Below, piece by piece: positions 32,227 through 42,183 of a stretch of DNA of 64,000 nt. Source of the DNA: Cupriavidus taiwanensis (GTDB lineage: Bacteria; Pseudomonadota; Gammaproteobacteria; Burkholderiales; Burkholderiaceae); NCBI RefSeq assembly GCF_900250075.1, contig NZ_LT977072.1, positions 47,064-111,063 of the forward strand, in the 5' to 3' direction. Under the pieces are notes generated by a model that did not search any database, was not told the DNA's origin, and was given only the letters and a program-made list of their open reading frames with translations. Made by a program: the position numbers and the translations under genes. Each line of letters begins with the position of its first letter. The first letter of the stretch is position 1.

Positions 32227-32789
32227 CCCAGCCACATCCGTTGGTCGCCCGATTTCTGCACTTCCCCAGCCGGTCTGAAATTACTGTGGCGCCAGGGCGG
32301 TTCTTAACGCGAGTGAAGCAGCGTATCGCCTCTTGATGACCCTGGGAATGTATGGATCTACGCCGCCTGCGGAGCTTGGATCGCCGTGCACAAATGGAGC
32401 AAGAACAACACCCCACTGGCTCGGCGTGCCACAACGCAGCGCTGCGGGAGCGAAAGGTGCAGTTGCACGATGCGCTCGAACCATTTGTCGCGGCAAAGAT
32501 TAGGGGCGACGGTGTCGTTGACTTCAACGACCGGGGGCAAAGCCATGAAATGGCTTTTATCGCATCGCTTGATCTGAATGTCGCAACGCCGACATTGTTG
32601 TCGCTGGAACAATGCGAACAAGGACTCCAGTACATCGCGGAGTCTCAGGCTTGGCGCCGAGCAACTCGCTGAGCCTGAACTCAATCGGGGCGGCTCCGCG
32701 CCGCGAGGCTCCAACTTTGATCGCGTGCTCGGCGTGGTTCAGTAGTGGGCGCTCGGGGAGACTGTATTTCGCCAGATCGCACGAACAAA

Positions 32790-32821
32790 AAGAAACGCCC
32801 GCACCGGCTCGCCGGTGCGGG
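32790..32821 (-). terminator. Rho-independent terminator, minus-strand orientation
   Basis: CCCGCACCGG, loop CTCG, CCGGTGCGGG form a perfect 10-bp GC stem. On the minus strand it is followed by CGTTTCTTTTTG, a U-rich tail. No gene on the minus strand upstream of it was recognised. Confidence 0.6.
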
Positions 32822-33229
32822 TTAAGTTCCCATTGTGGAAACGAGTTAACAACCCATGAATAGCGCCCCCGCACCTCCATGGCTTGTTAGAATTTACTAA
32901 ACTAGCCGCCCGACACCTTGATTAATATCAAATTCAGCGAGCATAGCACGCCAGTATTTCCGGCTTTGTGGTCCCGAAAAGCATGGCAACTATGCTTTCG
33001 GTCTCACCGATCTTCCCGGCTTCGGCCGTGGGCTTTCAACTTTATATTAGGTAGAACGGGATGTATCTTTCGTTTAAAAAACCAGAGAAATATGTAACGG
33101 TATGCGAACTTTTCGGTTTATTGCATGAATACAAGCTGCTTCGGGGTACGACGTCTGTCGCTGCCGTTTTTGAATAAAGACAGGCAGAGCTAAGGAAACC
33201 GGCACTTTCAGCTCCCTAAAGTTCCGTCG

Positions 33230-33408
33230 CTTCTACTAACACGTTGACGCGCCAACTGCCCTTGCTGTCCATCGACAGCATGATGCCGAGGTTGAGCGCG
33301 TCGGTGAATTCCGTGGCGGTGAACTTGCTGCCCTGGTCGGTGTTGTCGATCTCCGGCGTGCCATATTTCGCAAAGGCCCTCCTCCAGCGCCTCGACAGCA
33401 GGAGTCTG
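33230..33408 (-). pseudogene. IS3-family OrfB fragment
   Basis: Minus strand reads WRRAFAKYGTPEIDNTDQGS, KFTATEFTDALNLGIMLSMD and GSWRVNV: the second-Asp NTDQGSQFTS block of the rve integrase domain with the SMDGKG block. Truncated at 33408 by an IS256 left end. Confidence 0.8.
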
Positions 33409-34190
33409 TCAGAAATTTTGTGTTTAGGGCATATCATGTCGCCAAGGAGCATGTATGCCCCGCAAAACCAAGACGGACCACGCCCCAGACCGTGAACTGC
33501 CGACCATATCCCTGAGGACCTGATTGCCTATTTCGTGAAGTGTCCGATGATCGCCGAGGCCGTTCAGGACGCCTCGATGTCATTCAAGAAGGTCCTGATC
33601 AAACGCGCCCTGGGTGCCGAACTGGGTCAACACCTGGGCTACCCGCGCGGCGCGCAGCGCCAGTCGGTTCGGCCAATCAGCGCAGCAATGGCAAGAGCGC
33701 CAAGACCGTGCTAACCGAAGATGGCCGCTGCGGGTCGACATTCAGCGCGACCGCGACGGCAGCTTCGATCCGATCCTGATCCCCAAGCACGAGCGGCGCT
33801 TCACCGGGTTCGATGACAAGATCATCGCCATTTACGTCCGTGGCATGACCGTGCGGGAGATCCAAGTCTTTGGCCGAATAGTGCGGCACAGAGGTATCGC
33901 CCGAGTTCATCAGTTCGGTGACCGATGCCGTCATGGACGAGATCACCGCCTGGCAGGCCCGCCCGCTGAAGGCGATGTAGCCGGTAGTGTTCTTCGACGC
34001 GCGCGCAGATGCGCGAGGACAGCGTGGCGCGCAACACGCCGTCTACCTGGCCCTGGGCGTGCTGCCGGACGGCACGCACGACATCCTGGGCTTATGGATT
34101 GAAAGCATCGAAGGAGGCAAGTTCCGGATGAAGGTGTTCAATGACCCGAAGACCCGTCGTAGCACGCAGGACAGTCACTGATGACCTTAA
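33409..34190 (+). pseudogene. IS256-family element, left end and transposase N-terminal part
   Basis: Starts with the left end also found at 28841. The reading frame MPRKTKTDHAP begins at 33452, then breaks. Blocks seen in shifting frames: [76 protein letters not shown] and FRMKVFNDPKTR. No C-terminal half follows. Dead. Confidence 0.85.
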
Positions 34191-34656
34191 GGGTATGGAA
34201 CAGGCCTTGAATGCGACGTTCCTGAATACGACCCCACTATCAAAACGATTTTCTTTTCACATTGAGCTTGGTTGCTTAAACCAGATCCACCGTCTTTTCT
34301 CATTCCACCGCTCTGATTACCTCCTGAGTTACAACAGCTGGAGCTGCTGCGCTTACTCTGGCACAGCGATTAATTGTCGCAATGGCGACGAAGACATTCA
34401 TATTTGTCCGTTTATTGACTAAAAGTTGTCGAGTATTTGCAATACTGCCTGCTCAACTGAGGTTTCAACCAAAGAATGTTGGTGGTACGAATCTCGCATC
34501 AAAGTTCCGTCGTCCCTGCCGAGGCAACGAGGCATTGCACAATAGCAATCCAAGGACGGGCGCATATTTGATGGTGAACACATAAAGCCAAAATTGTTGA
34601 AACGCACAATATCTTAGCGAAATTCGTAGAACACTAACTGCCAGTATAGCTGCGGT
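34191..34656. other. AT-rich upstream region of the GT4/GT2/radical SAM cluster
   Basis: No gene recognised. A promoter is expected here; no convincing nod box or -24/-12 element was found. Confidence 0.45.
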
Positions 34657-36063
34657 GTGAGCGACTCCAATTCTCTGAATCGAGTTAATATGACATTTGC
34701 AAAAATGAAATACGATCGGGCCATATTTATATCATTTGACGCAGTCGCGGTATCAGGAATTACCATTGAGGCACTCAAGACAGCGAAAATGCTTTCAAAA
34801 AAAGGTATAAAATCGTACCTGGACCTTGGTTATGATATAAAAGTTGACAAGGGGGTATTTAATAAACCATACGAATGGGAAAAAGACCTCTACGAGGACT
34901 TATTCACTCTTGTTCGCATAGATGACATCACTTCCATAAAAAATTATAACGCCGATTTTATTAAGCGCGCGCATAATTTGTTGATAAATCAACCGTCGTC
35001 AACGACCAGTCGAAACAAAGAAAATATAAAGAGCGACATTATATATGCATCACAGCAACTATCAAAAAAGATTGTTCAGCTTTGGGATAGTCTGAATATT
35101 GGCTATGTTATTGTAGAAAATGGGACGCTTCCTGAAAACATAATTTACACCCGAGCCCTGTACCTCGCCATCGAAGAGTATGGAAAACACAATGGATTGG
35201 GAAACTTTGTTATTTGGCGGGATCATGATTTGATGTGGAGCAGCGAAAAAACCGCCATGAAGTATGGTTCACCACCATACCAAAATGCAATCAAGCCTAT
35301 CAAGTCCAATCACATCACATACGTAACACTCAACGAAGATCTAAAGAACAAACTTGAGGAGTGGTGTAATTATGCCGTTGAGGTCAAGGTTGAAAAAAAT
35401 ACCTACGAATTTAAAGACCAGGTCGGCTACACGAATTTGAGGGAGAAGTTCTCCATCCGTGATGACGATCTTCTTATTGCAAGAACTACAAGAATTATCC
35501 CTCAAAAGCGATTGGACAGGGATATTTATATAATTCATCACCTAAATCGAATTTTTGTTGAAAATTGCATAGACAAGAGGGCGTGGCTTTTTATTGCGGG
35601 GAATCCAAATGAAGATCCAGAATATTATCAACAGCTAGTAACTTTATCCAAAACGCTTAACAGCGAGGGTTCTGTGAGATTTCTCGGCCTTCTTCAGCAC
35701 GGCGGTGTATCCTCCCGGAGCCAAACGTACACTATCGATGATCTATATTATTCCTGCGATCTGGTCTCTTTTCTCACCTCCTGGGATTATGATAGCTACG
35801 GAAATCCTATTGGCGAAGCAATTTGTCACAAACGCTGTTACATCACGACAAGCTATGAATATTATGATGAAGTCTATGGCAAGCATGGCTTCGTTGCTCC
35901 AGTTATGAGGATATCAGAGGGGAAAGATGGCTTGCCTGATCAAGAATTCATTGATGCGCTCTATGAGTTGGTCATCAACAAGCAGCTTACACAAAAAATT
36001 GCAGCAAATAATTATGTTCTAGGAAAACGATTACTTTCTCCTAGGGCCTTTGATATTTTTTAA
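34657..36063 (+). CDS. Glycosyltransferase, family 4-like (GT-B)
   Basis: 468-residue cytoplasmic nucleotide-sugar glycosyltransferase. The N-terminal half carries a substrate-side fold (SFDAVAVSGITIEALKTAKM, GTLPENIIYTRALYLAIEEY). The C-terminal half has GT4 features: RTTRIIPQKRLDR, LFIAGNPNEDPEYYQQL and the donor-site stretch YGNPIGEAICHKR, where the second acidic residue of the EX7E motif is kept and the first is Asp-like. The annotated start is GTG; ATG at 34690 or 34705 are alternatives, since no strong ribosome site marks any of them. Markedly AT-rich with many AAA/ATA/TTT codons, unlike the GC-rich genes elsewhere, indicating recent acquisition. First gene of a three-gene same-strand cluster. 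Donor and acceptor unknown. Confidence 0.85.
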   Translation: MSDSNSLNRVNMTFAKMKYDRAIFISFDAVAVSGITIEALKTAKMLSKKGIKSYLDLGYDIKVDKGVFNKPYEWEKDLYEDLFTLVRIDDITSIKNYNADFIKRAHNLLINQPSSTTSRNKENIKSDIIYASQQLSKKIVQLWDSLNIGYVIVENGTLPENIIYTRALYLAIEEYGKHNGLGNFVIWRDHDLMWSSEKTAMKYGSPPYQNAIKPIKSNHITYVTLNEDLKNKLEEWCNYAVEVKVEKNTYEFKDQVGYTNLREKFSIRDDDLLIARTTRIIPQKRLDRDIYIIHHLNRIFVENCIDKRAWLFIAGNPNEDPEYYQQLVTLSKTLNSEGSVRFLGLLQHGGVSSRSQTYTIDDLYYSCDLVSFLTSWDYDSYGNPIGEAICHKRCYITTSYEYYDEVYGKHGFVAPVMRISEGKDGLPDQEFIDALYELVINKQLTQKIAANNYVLGKRLLSPRAFDIF

Positions 36064-36083
36064 TCGATTTCTTGGGAAGTGGT

Positions 36084-37360
36084 ATGCGAGACAATATTTT
36101 TGTATCTGTCGTACTGCCAATTTATAACGAAAGCGATTGCATTGAGAAGGTACTCGCATCTTTAATCAACCAGAAAACCCATAACGGATTGATTACTCAC
36201 CAAAGTTATGAGTTGATTGTTGTAGACAACAATTCTACGGACGATACCGTCCAAAAAGTAGAGCGTCTTAAATCCGAAAATCCCACTATTGATATCAATA
36301 TCATCCCGGAAGCCGTTCAGGGGGTCTCATCTGCGAGAAAACGGGGTATGGATTATGCGTCGTTGCGTTCAAGAACGAGGGACATTCGCCTGGGGGTGCA
36401 AAAAAACACTATATTGTTTCCTCGGATGCTGATTGCACCGTAGAGCCATACTGGCTGCACGCAATAATAAAAAAAATGATGGATGATAATGGGGATCTCG
36501 GTACGTGCAATTATTATTATAATGAAAGTTTATTCGCCAGTCGTCCGAATCTATTTCGGGAAATCAAAAAAACTTTACGCTGTCGGGAAATGTCCTTTTC
36601 ACTATTCGGTGGTTTTCCAGACGGGAAGGGCTTCGCTGTTGAGCGCAGGTTCTACGACAAGGTCGGTGGCATCGAAATCTTCTACCAACTCAAAAGCGGT
36701 AAATTTGTGGAACATCTTTCCGATGATTGGGATTTTGGGATACGAGTCGTTGCATGGGGTGGCAAACCGGTTTACGCCCGAGATTCCCGGGTAGAAATTA
36801 ACAGTCGTCGGGTTGATACTCTGCTTGACGAGGTCATCACGGGCATCGCCTATGGTCAGGACGGTATTATTATCATGAAGGACGTCCGGACAGAAAAGGG
36901 ACGCCAAAATATTGCGCTGAAAGATACGACCCCCGAACAGTCACAAAATGCCTGGCTCAGCTCAATAAAAGACTATGTTCCCAAGAATATCATTCTGCCT
37001 GTGCTGCTTAATCCACATCTTTTGCTGGAAAATGCACGTGTTCGTGAATTCTTCACTGGCCGCGCGGCAGACCAGCTGTACCGGCGTCTCGAGGAAATTA
37101 AGTATGAAACTCGCATGATCGACTTTAAGTCTATCCATTCCTATAAAACGTCATGCTATCGACTTTATTTCGAATTTCGTGATGAGATCTTTAGCGCCAT
37201 GCGCCGAACCATTGGCGAAGATATCGGCTTCCCACCACCATTGCCAAAGTGTTTCGATGTTGTCAAGCCGGAAGACTTCAAGCGTTTTGTCTATTACTTT
37301 TGTGAGGACCGTGAATCCGGGGAGGCACATAATTATTTCGCGAACGGTGGAGTTTTTTAA
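36084..37360 (+). CDS. Family 2 glycosyltransferase split by a -1 frameshift
   Basis: Read as one protein of about 425 residues, this is a GT2 (GT-A) glycosyltransferase: VVLPIYNESDCIEKVLASL, VVDNNSTDDT, GVSSARKRGMDYAS, then the metal-binding DxD in IVSSDADCTVEPYWL, and DDWDFGIRVVAWGG. The first part is in the frame of ATG 36084 (GGGAAG upstream) and hits a stop at 36443. The second part, from KHYIVSSDADC to the stop at 37360, is in the -1 frame. The switch falls on an A-run that reads CAA-AAA-AAC, i.e. the heptamer A-AAA-AAC. Either programmed frameshifting or slippage produces the full enzyme, or the gene is a fresh pseudogene, or the base call is wrong. The TAA overlaps the next ATG (TAATG), so translation is coupled to the radical SAM gene. 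Confidence 0.75.
36401..36407 (+). other. Slippery heptamer A-AAA-AAC in the GT2 gene
   Basis: The zero-frame codons are AAA (36402-36404) and AAC (36405-36407), preceded by A at 36401. A -1 shift here gives AAA-AAA-CAC and exactly joins the two GT2 halves. The run is seven A (36400-36406), which also permits transcriptional slippage. Confidence 0.6.
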
Positions 37361-38787
37361 TGAACAAAGCAGCGCTAGATTCGTTGAATGACGTCGATGT
37401 TCGCTATCCTTTGCCGCGAGTATATGATTTCCTCTCGAGGCCGGAAAATAGTGAATTTCTAGATTACGTATTTAAGGACACATTCGGCTGCCATGTTTTT
37501 CCCGGTGATATTCTTAATTACCCATATTATTCTTTTTTGGGTGATATGGAGCGAGAGATAAGTAAGGCTAAACAAATCCATCTTTGGTCATATATTCCAA
37601 CTTGTCGCTACCGTTGCCACTTTTGTGCATTCCCCACCGTCATACTCAACCCACAGGTCGACTCCGCGCAGACTGTGTTCCGGGATGTGGTAGATAGTAA
37701 TATAGCAGAAGCAAGGCATTGGCTTGAGAGTATCCCAGGCCTTCGCCGAGCAGAGGTTGGGGAGTTTAATATCTTCGGTGGCACGCCATCACTACTTCCT
37801 CAGCGCGAACTGCGACGCTTAGTGGATTTTTATCGATGCAACTTTAATTTGTCGGCTGCATCGATGCGGTTTGAAGGTGATCCGGGAACGCTGACTAAAG
37901 AATATTTGAGTTTTTTAAAAAGGATAGGTTTTTCCAAGATCAGTTTTGGCGTGCAGTCTTTCAATGAGCATATTATCAAAGCATCCGGTCGTGCGCATTC
38001 AGCCCGCGCTTGCATGGAAACCGTTCATGACGCACGCGAGGTCGGTTTCGATTGGATTAGTGTCGACCTTATTTATGGACTCCTCGGGCAAAGTGTCGAT
38101 GACGTGAAACGGGACATGGAGAAGGTTCTAGAATTGGGGCTCTCTCATGTTGTCTGCACCAAGCTGCACATCGGTGAGTTTATGAGAAGACGCACCGGTG
38201 TTTCCGGCGAGCGACAAAGTTTGTGGCAGAAAAGAAAAATTTTCGCTAATAAGGGAGGGTTCCCTGGTTTAGGTAAGCAATATCAAATGCGGGAGCTTGT
38301 GGAACAGTACTTGTCCTGCAATTATCTGGAGCATCCCACAATGTACTTCCATCATAGGAATCATCCCCCCGAAAAATGGAAGGGATTAGTCACTGATCTT
38401 GGTAAGCAGTATCCAGAGGTGGCTATTGGTTTGGGTGGTAGCTCGAAGTGTACAACAGCCGAAGCTATCAACATAACTGGATACAGTAGATACAAGGAAG
38501 CACTTGGCAAGCATCGCTTGCCCATTGAAGACAGCCGAGGCATCTCCCGGGCTCATGGTGAAATTAATGCGTTCAAAATGGCCTTGTCGACATTAGTCCC
38601 AGTGAATGATGATGTGTTTAAAGAACGTTTTGAGGGGCGGAGTTTTTTTGCCAATCCGAAGATCAATCGTGCGCTGAATGCGCTGGTGGGAAAAGCACTC
38701 GTCACCGTTGACGATAATATCGTTACTTTGACTCCAAATGGCGTGACCCTCGTGGAAGCGGTGATTAACACGCAGTTCGGCGCCTAA
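37360..38787 (+). CDS. Radical SAM protein, HemN/HemW-like
   Basis: 475-residue radical SAM enzyme. The [4Fe-4S] motif CX3CX2C is C82, C86, C89 in PTCRYRCHFCAF. HemN-family features follow: GGTPS (140-144), RFEGDPGTLT (170-179), FGVQSFNEHIIKASGRAHSA (196-215), IYGLLGQ and a C-terminal HemN_C-like part (from about 380). True HemN acts in haem synthesis and HemW in haem transfer; neither sits with glycosyltransferases. Class C radical SAM methylases and cyclopropanases of natural-product clusters share this HemN-like architecture, so a tailoring role on the glycosyltransferase product is the better guess. ATG overlaps the GT2 stop by one base. Confidence 0.85.
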   Translation: MNKAALDSLNDVDVRYPLPRVYDFLSRPENSEFLDYVFKDTFGCHVFPGDILNYPYYSFLGDMEREISKAKQIHLWSYIPTCRYRCHFCAFPTVILNPQVDSAQTVFRDVVDSNIAEARHWLESIPGLRRAEVGEFNIFGGTPSLLPQRELRRLVDFYRCNFNLSAASMRFEGDPGTLTKEYLSFLKRIGFSKISFGVQSFNEHIIKASGRAHSARACMETVHDAREVGFDWISVDLIYGLLGQSVDDVKRDMEKVLELGLSHVVCTKLHIGEFMRRRTGVSGERQSLWQKRKIFANKGGFPGLGKQYQMRELVEQYLSCNYLEHPTMYFHHRNHPPEKWKGLVTDLGKQYPEVAIGLGGSSKCTTAEAINITGYSRYKEALGKHRLPIEDSRGISRAHGEINAFKMALSTLVPVNDDVFKERFEGRSFFANPKINRALNALVGKALVTVDDNIVTLTPNGVTLVEAVINTQFGA

Positions 38788-39044
38788 GCGCGACTAATAC
38801 AACTTGCCGACTGGCCGGGCGCAGATGGCAATGCAGGGAGGTTAAGCAGGCGAAAAGTATCGAGGCTACCTATATACTGCCCCGTCTTGATATTGGTCCG
38901 CGGCACAAGCCGATCAGCACCAAAATAATTCTCGCGCAGTGGTCCGATTCCTTCTGCTAGCAACCTTGAGCAAGCAAGGCAAGGTGACTGCATAGCTTGT
39001 GCTCGTCGAGCTACCCGCGCCAAAACGCACGAGTACGCGAACCT
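38788..39044. other. Short unassigned stretch
   Basis: No gene and no obvious terminator for the radical SAM gene. Confidence 0.4.
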
Positions 39045-39245
39045 GGCTTGGGCCGTTGCTTCAACCGGCTCGGCAAGCTGCGGAGTGGCACTTACGGCAC
39101 TTACGAACTTCAACGCTATCGCGCCAGCGGACTGGATCTCGTCGTCACGGGCGATCCTGCTGTGGCACATCGTCTAATCTCGAACGCGCCGTCTCCGTCA
39201 TCCTCTATGGCGACAGCCTCTGGCTGCAAAGCAAGCGCGTCGAGA
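39045..39245 (+). pseudogene. Tn3-family TnpA C-terminal fragment
   Basis: Plus-strand frames give FNRLGKLRSGTYGTYELQRY, RASGLDLVVT, and then in another frame AILLWHIV and LERAV, which together match the RASGLNLVVAAIxLWNTxYLxxA end of Tn3-type transposases. Too degraded to be functional. Confidence 0.6.
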
Positions 39246-39324
39246 GGGGCGGATTCCGACCGCTACGCTCCCGTGCGGCGACGGCTTAGGGTTTGTGATG
39301 TTGGCGCCATATTCGTACAGTACC

Positions 39325-39600
39325 CTAATCCGCGACTCGGCCCGCTGCCTTGAGGATGTTGTAGCTGGTCGTGCGAGACGGCACCTCTCCCTCGCCAAAC
39401 CGCTCGGCTAGGCGCTGCTGAATCCAGTTCCTTGCTCGCCGGGCCCCGCGGCGCCAGGATCGCTCCGCGGACGCCTTCATTGGCGTAATCCACTTGTAGC
39501 CGGTCTTGCGGCTGATGCCATAGCGCTCGCAAAGCGAGCTGTCGCTGTCCGAGCGGCGCAGATGCTCGGAAATGAGAGTGAACCCGATGCTGCCGAGCAT
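39325..39600 (-). pseudogene. IS481-family transposase N-terminal fragment
   Basis: Minus strand reads SSLCERYGISRKTGYKWI, then after an internal deletion IQQRLAERFGEGEVPSRTTS and YNILKAAGRV, all strongly similar to the intact copy at 62703 (CERYGISRKTGYKWIERY, RTTIYNILKAAGRIE). About 90 codons. Confidence 0.8.
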
Positions 39601-40174
39601 TGGCTACGCAAAGAAGCAAGAAACTTGGATCCAGCGAATTTTGTATTTACATTGCTGGAAGCGCTGGTCAGCCATATCCGACAATGATGAGAATACTCGG
39701 ATCGAACGCAGACCTGTGCGTCTCCGCTCAATCCGATTCTCCTACTCCGTCGGTGCGAGATGGACTTACTATTCCATCCCAATCCGTGGAGACGAAGGAA
39801 CCGAACCGGCGTTGTCGCGCATGAGGCTAGGTTGAGCTGGGCCAGGGATATCAGCGTGCTGTAGCATGCCCAGACAGATCACTTTAAGTGCGCAATGGTT
39901 GCTTGTGGAGCAGGGCATCGGTCCCTTTTTTTGGCTAGCGTGGGAGCCGATTTCAGCGGATCAGGTAAGCACACGCGCGCGGAGGAGTACCGTTGACTCC
40001 GAGAAGGGGGAGAGTCTCCATCGCACCCATACGGTTCAAGTACCAGCGGCACGGCAAAGCGGCCCCGGGATTTGAACGGTTTGCAACATTTTTGTAAGGT
40101 AAGGAACAAAAAGAACTTGCGGACTGACTTTAAAGTGCGTATAAGTCAAACGTCAGCAATAACCGGAGGCGCAA
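39601..40174. other. Upstream region of the first H-NS gene
   Basis: No credible gene. GGAGG at 40163-40167 (within AACCGGAGGCGCAA) is the ribosome site for the H-NS gene. Confidence 0.45.
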
Positions 40175-40489
40175 ATGGCAACATATAAAGAACTGATAGC
40201 GCAAAAGCAAGCGATCGAGGCCCAGCTTGAAGAGGCACGGGCGAGCGAGGTTGCCAGCGTCATAGAACAAATTCGTGATTTGATGGCGCAATACGACCTG
40301 TTGCCCGAAGATGTTGCGCCGCGGCGCCGTAGGGGACGGCCAGTCGGTGTTGCTTCAGCACAGCGCGAAAAGGCGCCGCTGCCACCCAAGTATATGGACC
40401 CCAAGACCGGGAAGACTTGGTCCGGAAGAGGTCGAGCACCGGCATGGTTGGGCAAACGGCCTGAACGTTTTTTGATTCCGCAGGAGTGA
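40175..40489 (+). CDS. H-NS family nucleoid protein, copy 1
   Basis: 104-residue H-NS-like DNA-binding protein. N-terminal coiled-coil oligomerisation part (1-45, KELIAQKQAIEAQLEEAR), a linker with the AT-hook-like RRRRGRP (50-56), and the C-terminal H-NS domain with KTGKTWSGRGRAPAWL. Proteins of this short Burkholderiales type bind AT-rich DNA and silence foreign genes. A second, closely related copy follows at 40998 in the same direction, about 500 bp away. Good GGAGG ribosome site. A role in silencing the AT-rich cluster just upstream is inference. Confidence 0.93.
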   Translation: MATYKELIAQKQAIEAQLEEARASEVASVIEQIRDLMAQYDLLPEDVAPRRRRGRPVGVASAQREKAPLPPKYMDPKTGKTWSGRGRAPAWLGKRPERFLIPQE

Positions 40490-40997
40490 CGACACGTACA
40501 GGTGCTCAAATGCCCGGTCAAGCTAACGCTTGAAAGCGGGCATTTCGTAAAACCATTAAGCGGACGTGGCAAACGGGCTTTAGCTAGTCTGCCACATTGT
40601 AGTGCGCACAAGTACAATGACTCTAACCTGAGATTGGCGCGTGGCCGTTAGTCCGTGACGAAGAATCGTGTAATGGATCCAGATTCGAGGCGGCCGCCTT
40701 AAATTCATCGCAGGCTAAACTGTAGCCGCGCGATGGACTGCATCAATCGCGAGCCTGCATTTCCCTTTCCAGATTTCGCCGCGCTCAGCAAGGCGCATTA
40801 TGCTACCACGTAGACGCTTTCACTATGCGTTCCGCCCCTGTGCTTCAGTGATGTCAGTGTACCCGGCCCTAAGTAGGATGAATTGAGTTGTGCGACTACG
40901 TTGCTGGCTCCCGGCTAAGTGTTCAAGAATGGATTCCTTGCAGGACTCTCTTAAGTTGCGTAATAGGTCATGAGTAACTGACCAATTGGAGATCGAA
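40490..40997. other. Spacer between the H-NS paralogues
   Basis: No gene seen. Its length suggests that copy 2 has its own promoter. Confidence 0.45.
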
Positions 40998-41309
40998 ATG
41001 GCAACATATCAGGAATTGCTAGCTCAGAAACAGGCGCTGGAAGTCCAAATCGAAGAGGCCCGTGCCAATGAGCTTTCGAGTGTTATCGAACAGATTCGCG
41101 GATTGATGATGCGCTACGAATTGTCCCAAGACGACATCGCGCCTCGCCGTCGTCGCGGCCGCCCTGCCGTTGTGGCCGCCTCGCCCGAAAAGAGGTTACT
41201 GCCTCCGAAGTACATGGACCCTAAGACGGGCAAGACGTGGTCGGGGCGTGGCCGAACGCCGGCGTGGCTAGGTAAACGGCCAGAACGCTTTCTGATTCCC
41301 CAGGAATAA
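40998..41309 (+). CDS. H-NS family nucleoid protein, copy 2
   Basis: 103 residues, very similar to copy 1: MATYQELLAQKQALEVQIEE at the start, RRRRGRP linker, identical KYMDPKTGKTWSGRGR block apart from neighbouring positions, same ending RPERFLIPQE. The ATG at 40998 follows GGAG at 40988-40991; the in-frame TTG at 40986 is less likely. Differences are concentrated in the oligomerisation part (residues 25-47) and the linker, so the two could form hetero-oligomers or be differently regulated. Confidence 0.93.
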   Translation: MATYQELLAQKQALEVQIEEARANELSSVIEQIRGLMMRYELSQDDIAPRRRRGRPAVVAASPEKRLLPPKYMDPKTGKTWSGRGRTPAWLGKRPERFLIPQE

Positions 41310-41639
41310 ACCTCCGAGGACCTGAAGGAATTTTGGCGGCGAGGGACCTCCTCCATCCCCTGCCGTCGAAGCCATGCTTCTTACGACATTTGGAGTCGTC
41401 GATGCCTGGCAAATTGTGTAGTATCACCGAACGAGCCCAGCGCTTATAGTTCGACAACACATAGGCGTCTGTTGTTCTTCACGCTCGAAGCCGCGATGAG
41501 GACATGGATGGGTGCAGGCCTGGCTCGAAAACATCGAGCTTTCAATGCGCGCGCTTTTACACCTAAATTTTATAGTTTCAGACTATCTTGCCACACAACG
41601 CTCATCCGATCTAAGCTAATCCGCATCGACGTCTGCGTT
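41310..41639. other. Unassigned stretch
   Basis: No credible gene. Confidence 0.4.
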
Positions 41640-42183
41640 GACATTGGGACCCATTGGCGACGATAGCTCACACAGAATTTGTTGGAGCGCGCGGGCAAAT
41701 CTACTGATGATGCCCTGCGTGAGCGCGTACCAGGGCAAGACGTTAATGGCGCCGCGATCCTGCCGGTGCACGAGTAAGGGCGAGTTCGTAGCGTCCAATT
41801 GGATGCCGCAGGCCATGTGCCAAGTAAAACCAGTCGCTGATATGGCCAAGACGAACTAAGTTGATGCAATTAATACGAGTGGTGATGCGCTTGCTGTAAT
41901 CGACCACTGTCATTTGGTACTCGAGTGAGTTGGCTGCAATGCGGGCCACATATGTATCGATCGCCCGATCGGTCTTACGTCGCAATCGGGTCTGATCATC
42001 CCTCCATACCTGCAACGTGTGCATCCCATCCTTGCTTTGGAATGTAGCACGGTAAAAAAGCGCGGCCGGCTCAGCACGGGCACCAAAGGCCGCGTCGAAG
42101 GTTGGCGCCAACTGTCCAGCTTCGCAATCTGGACCGGAAAAGAGCATACGAGTGCAGCGCTGGCTAAGAGCGCCCCCCGCCAT
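41640..42183 (-). pseudogene. Hypothetical protein, frameshifted
   Basis: Minus strand reads LFYRATFQSKDGMHTLQVWR, RLRRKTDRAIDTYVARIAAN, and ISDWFYLAHGLRHPIG; a second frame carries a continuation (TNSPLLVHRQDRGAINVLPW). It looks like an exported conserved protein of Burkholderiales that I cannot name. The N-terminal signal peptide appears degraded. It directly follows the phosphatase pseudogene on the same strand and was probably its operon partner. Confidence 0.5.

Larger units (their letters stand above)
31950..33229. other. Unassigned 1.3-kb stretch
   Basis: Several open frames around 32216-32714 overlap on opposite strands and none is recognised. A 13-bp tandem duplication (CGCTAAAGTACAG twice, 32201-32226) and a minus-strand terminator-like hairpin (32798-32821) are the only structures seen. 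Confidence 0.4.

Noticed and set aside
32352..32714. Open frames on both strands in the 32.2-32.7 kb region
   Set aside because: Neither strand gives a recognisable family, and no ribosome site favours one; listed only as unassigned.
34234..34275. Possible nod box (ATCAAAACGATTTTC...) upstream of the GT4 gene
   Set aside because: Only the ATCNAAAC part resembles the consensus; the 5' half and the ATTTTACCAATC end do not align.
37360..38787. Radical SAM gene as hemN of haem biosynthesis
   Set aside because: It is coupled to glycosyltransferases, has foreign composition and no haem genes nearby; HemN-like architecture is shared with tailoring enzymes.
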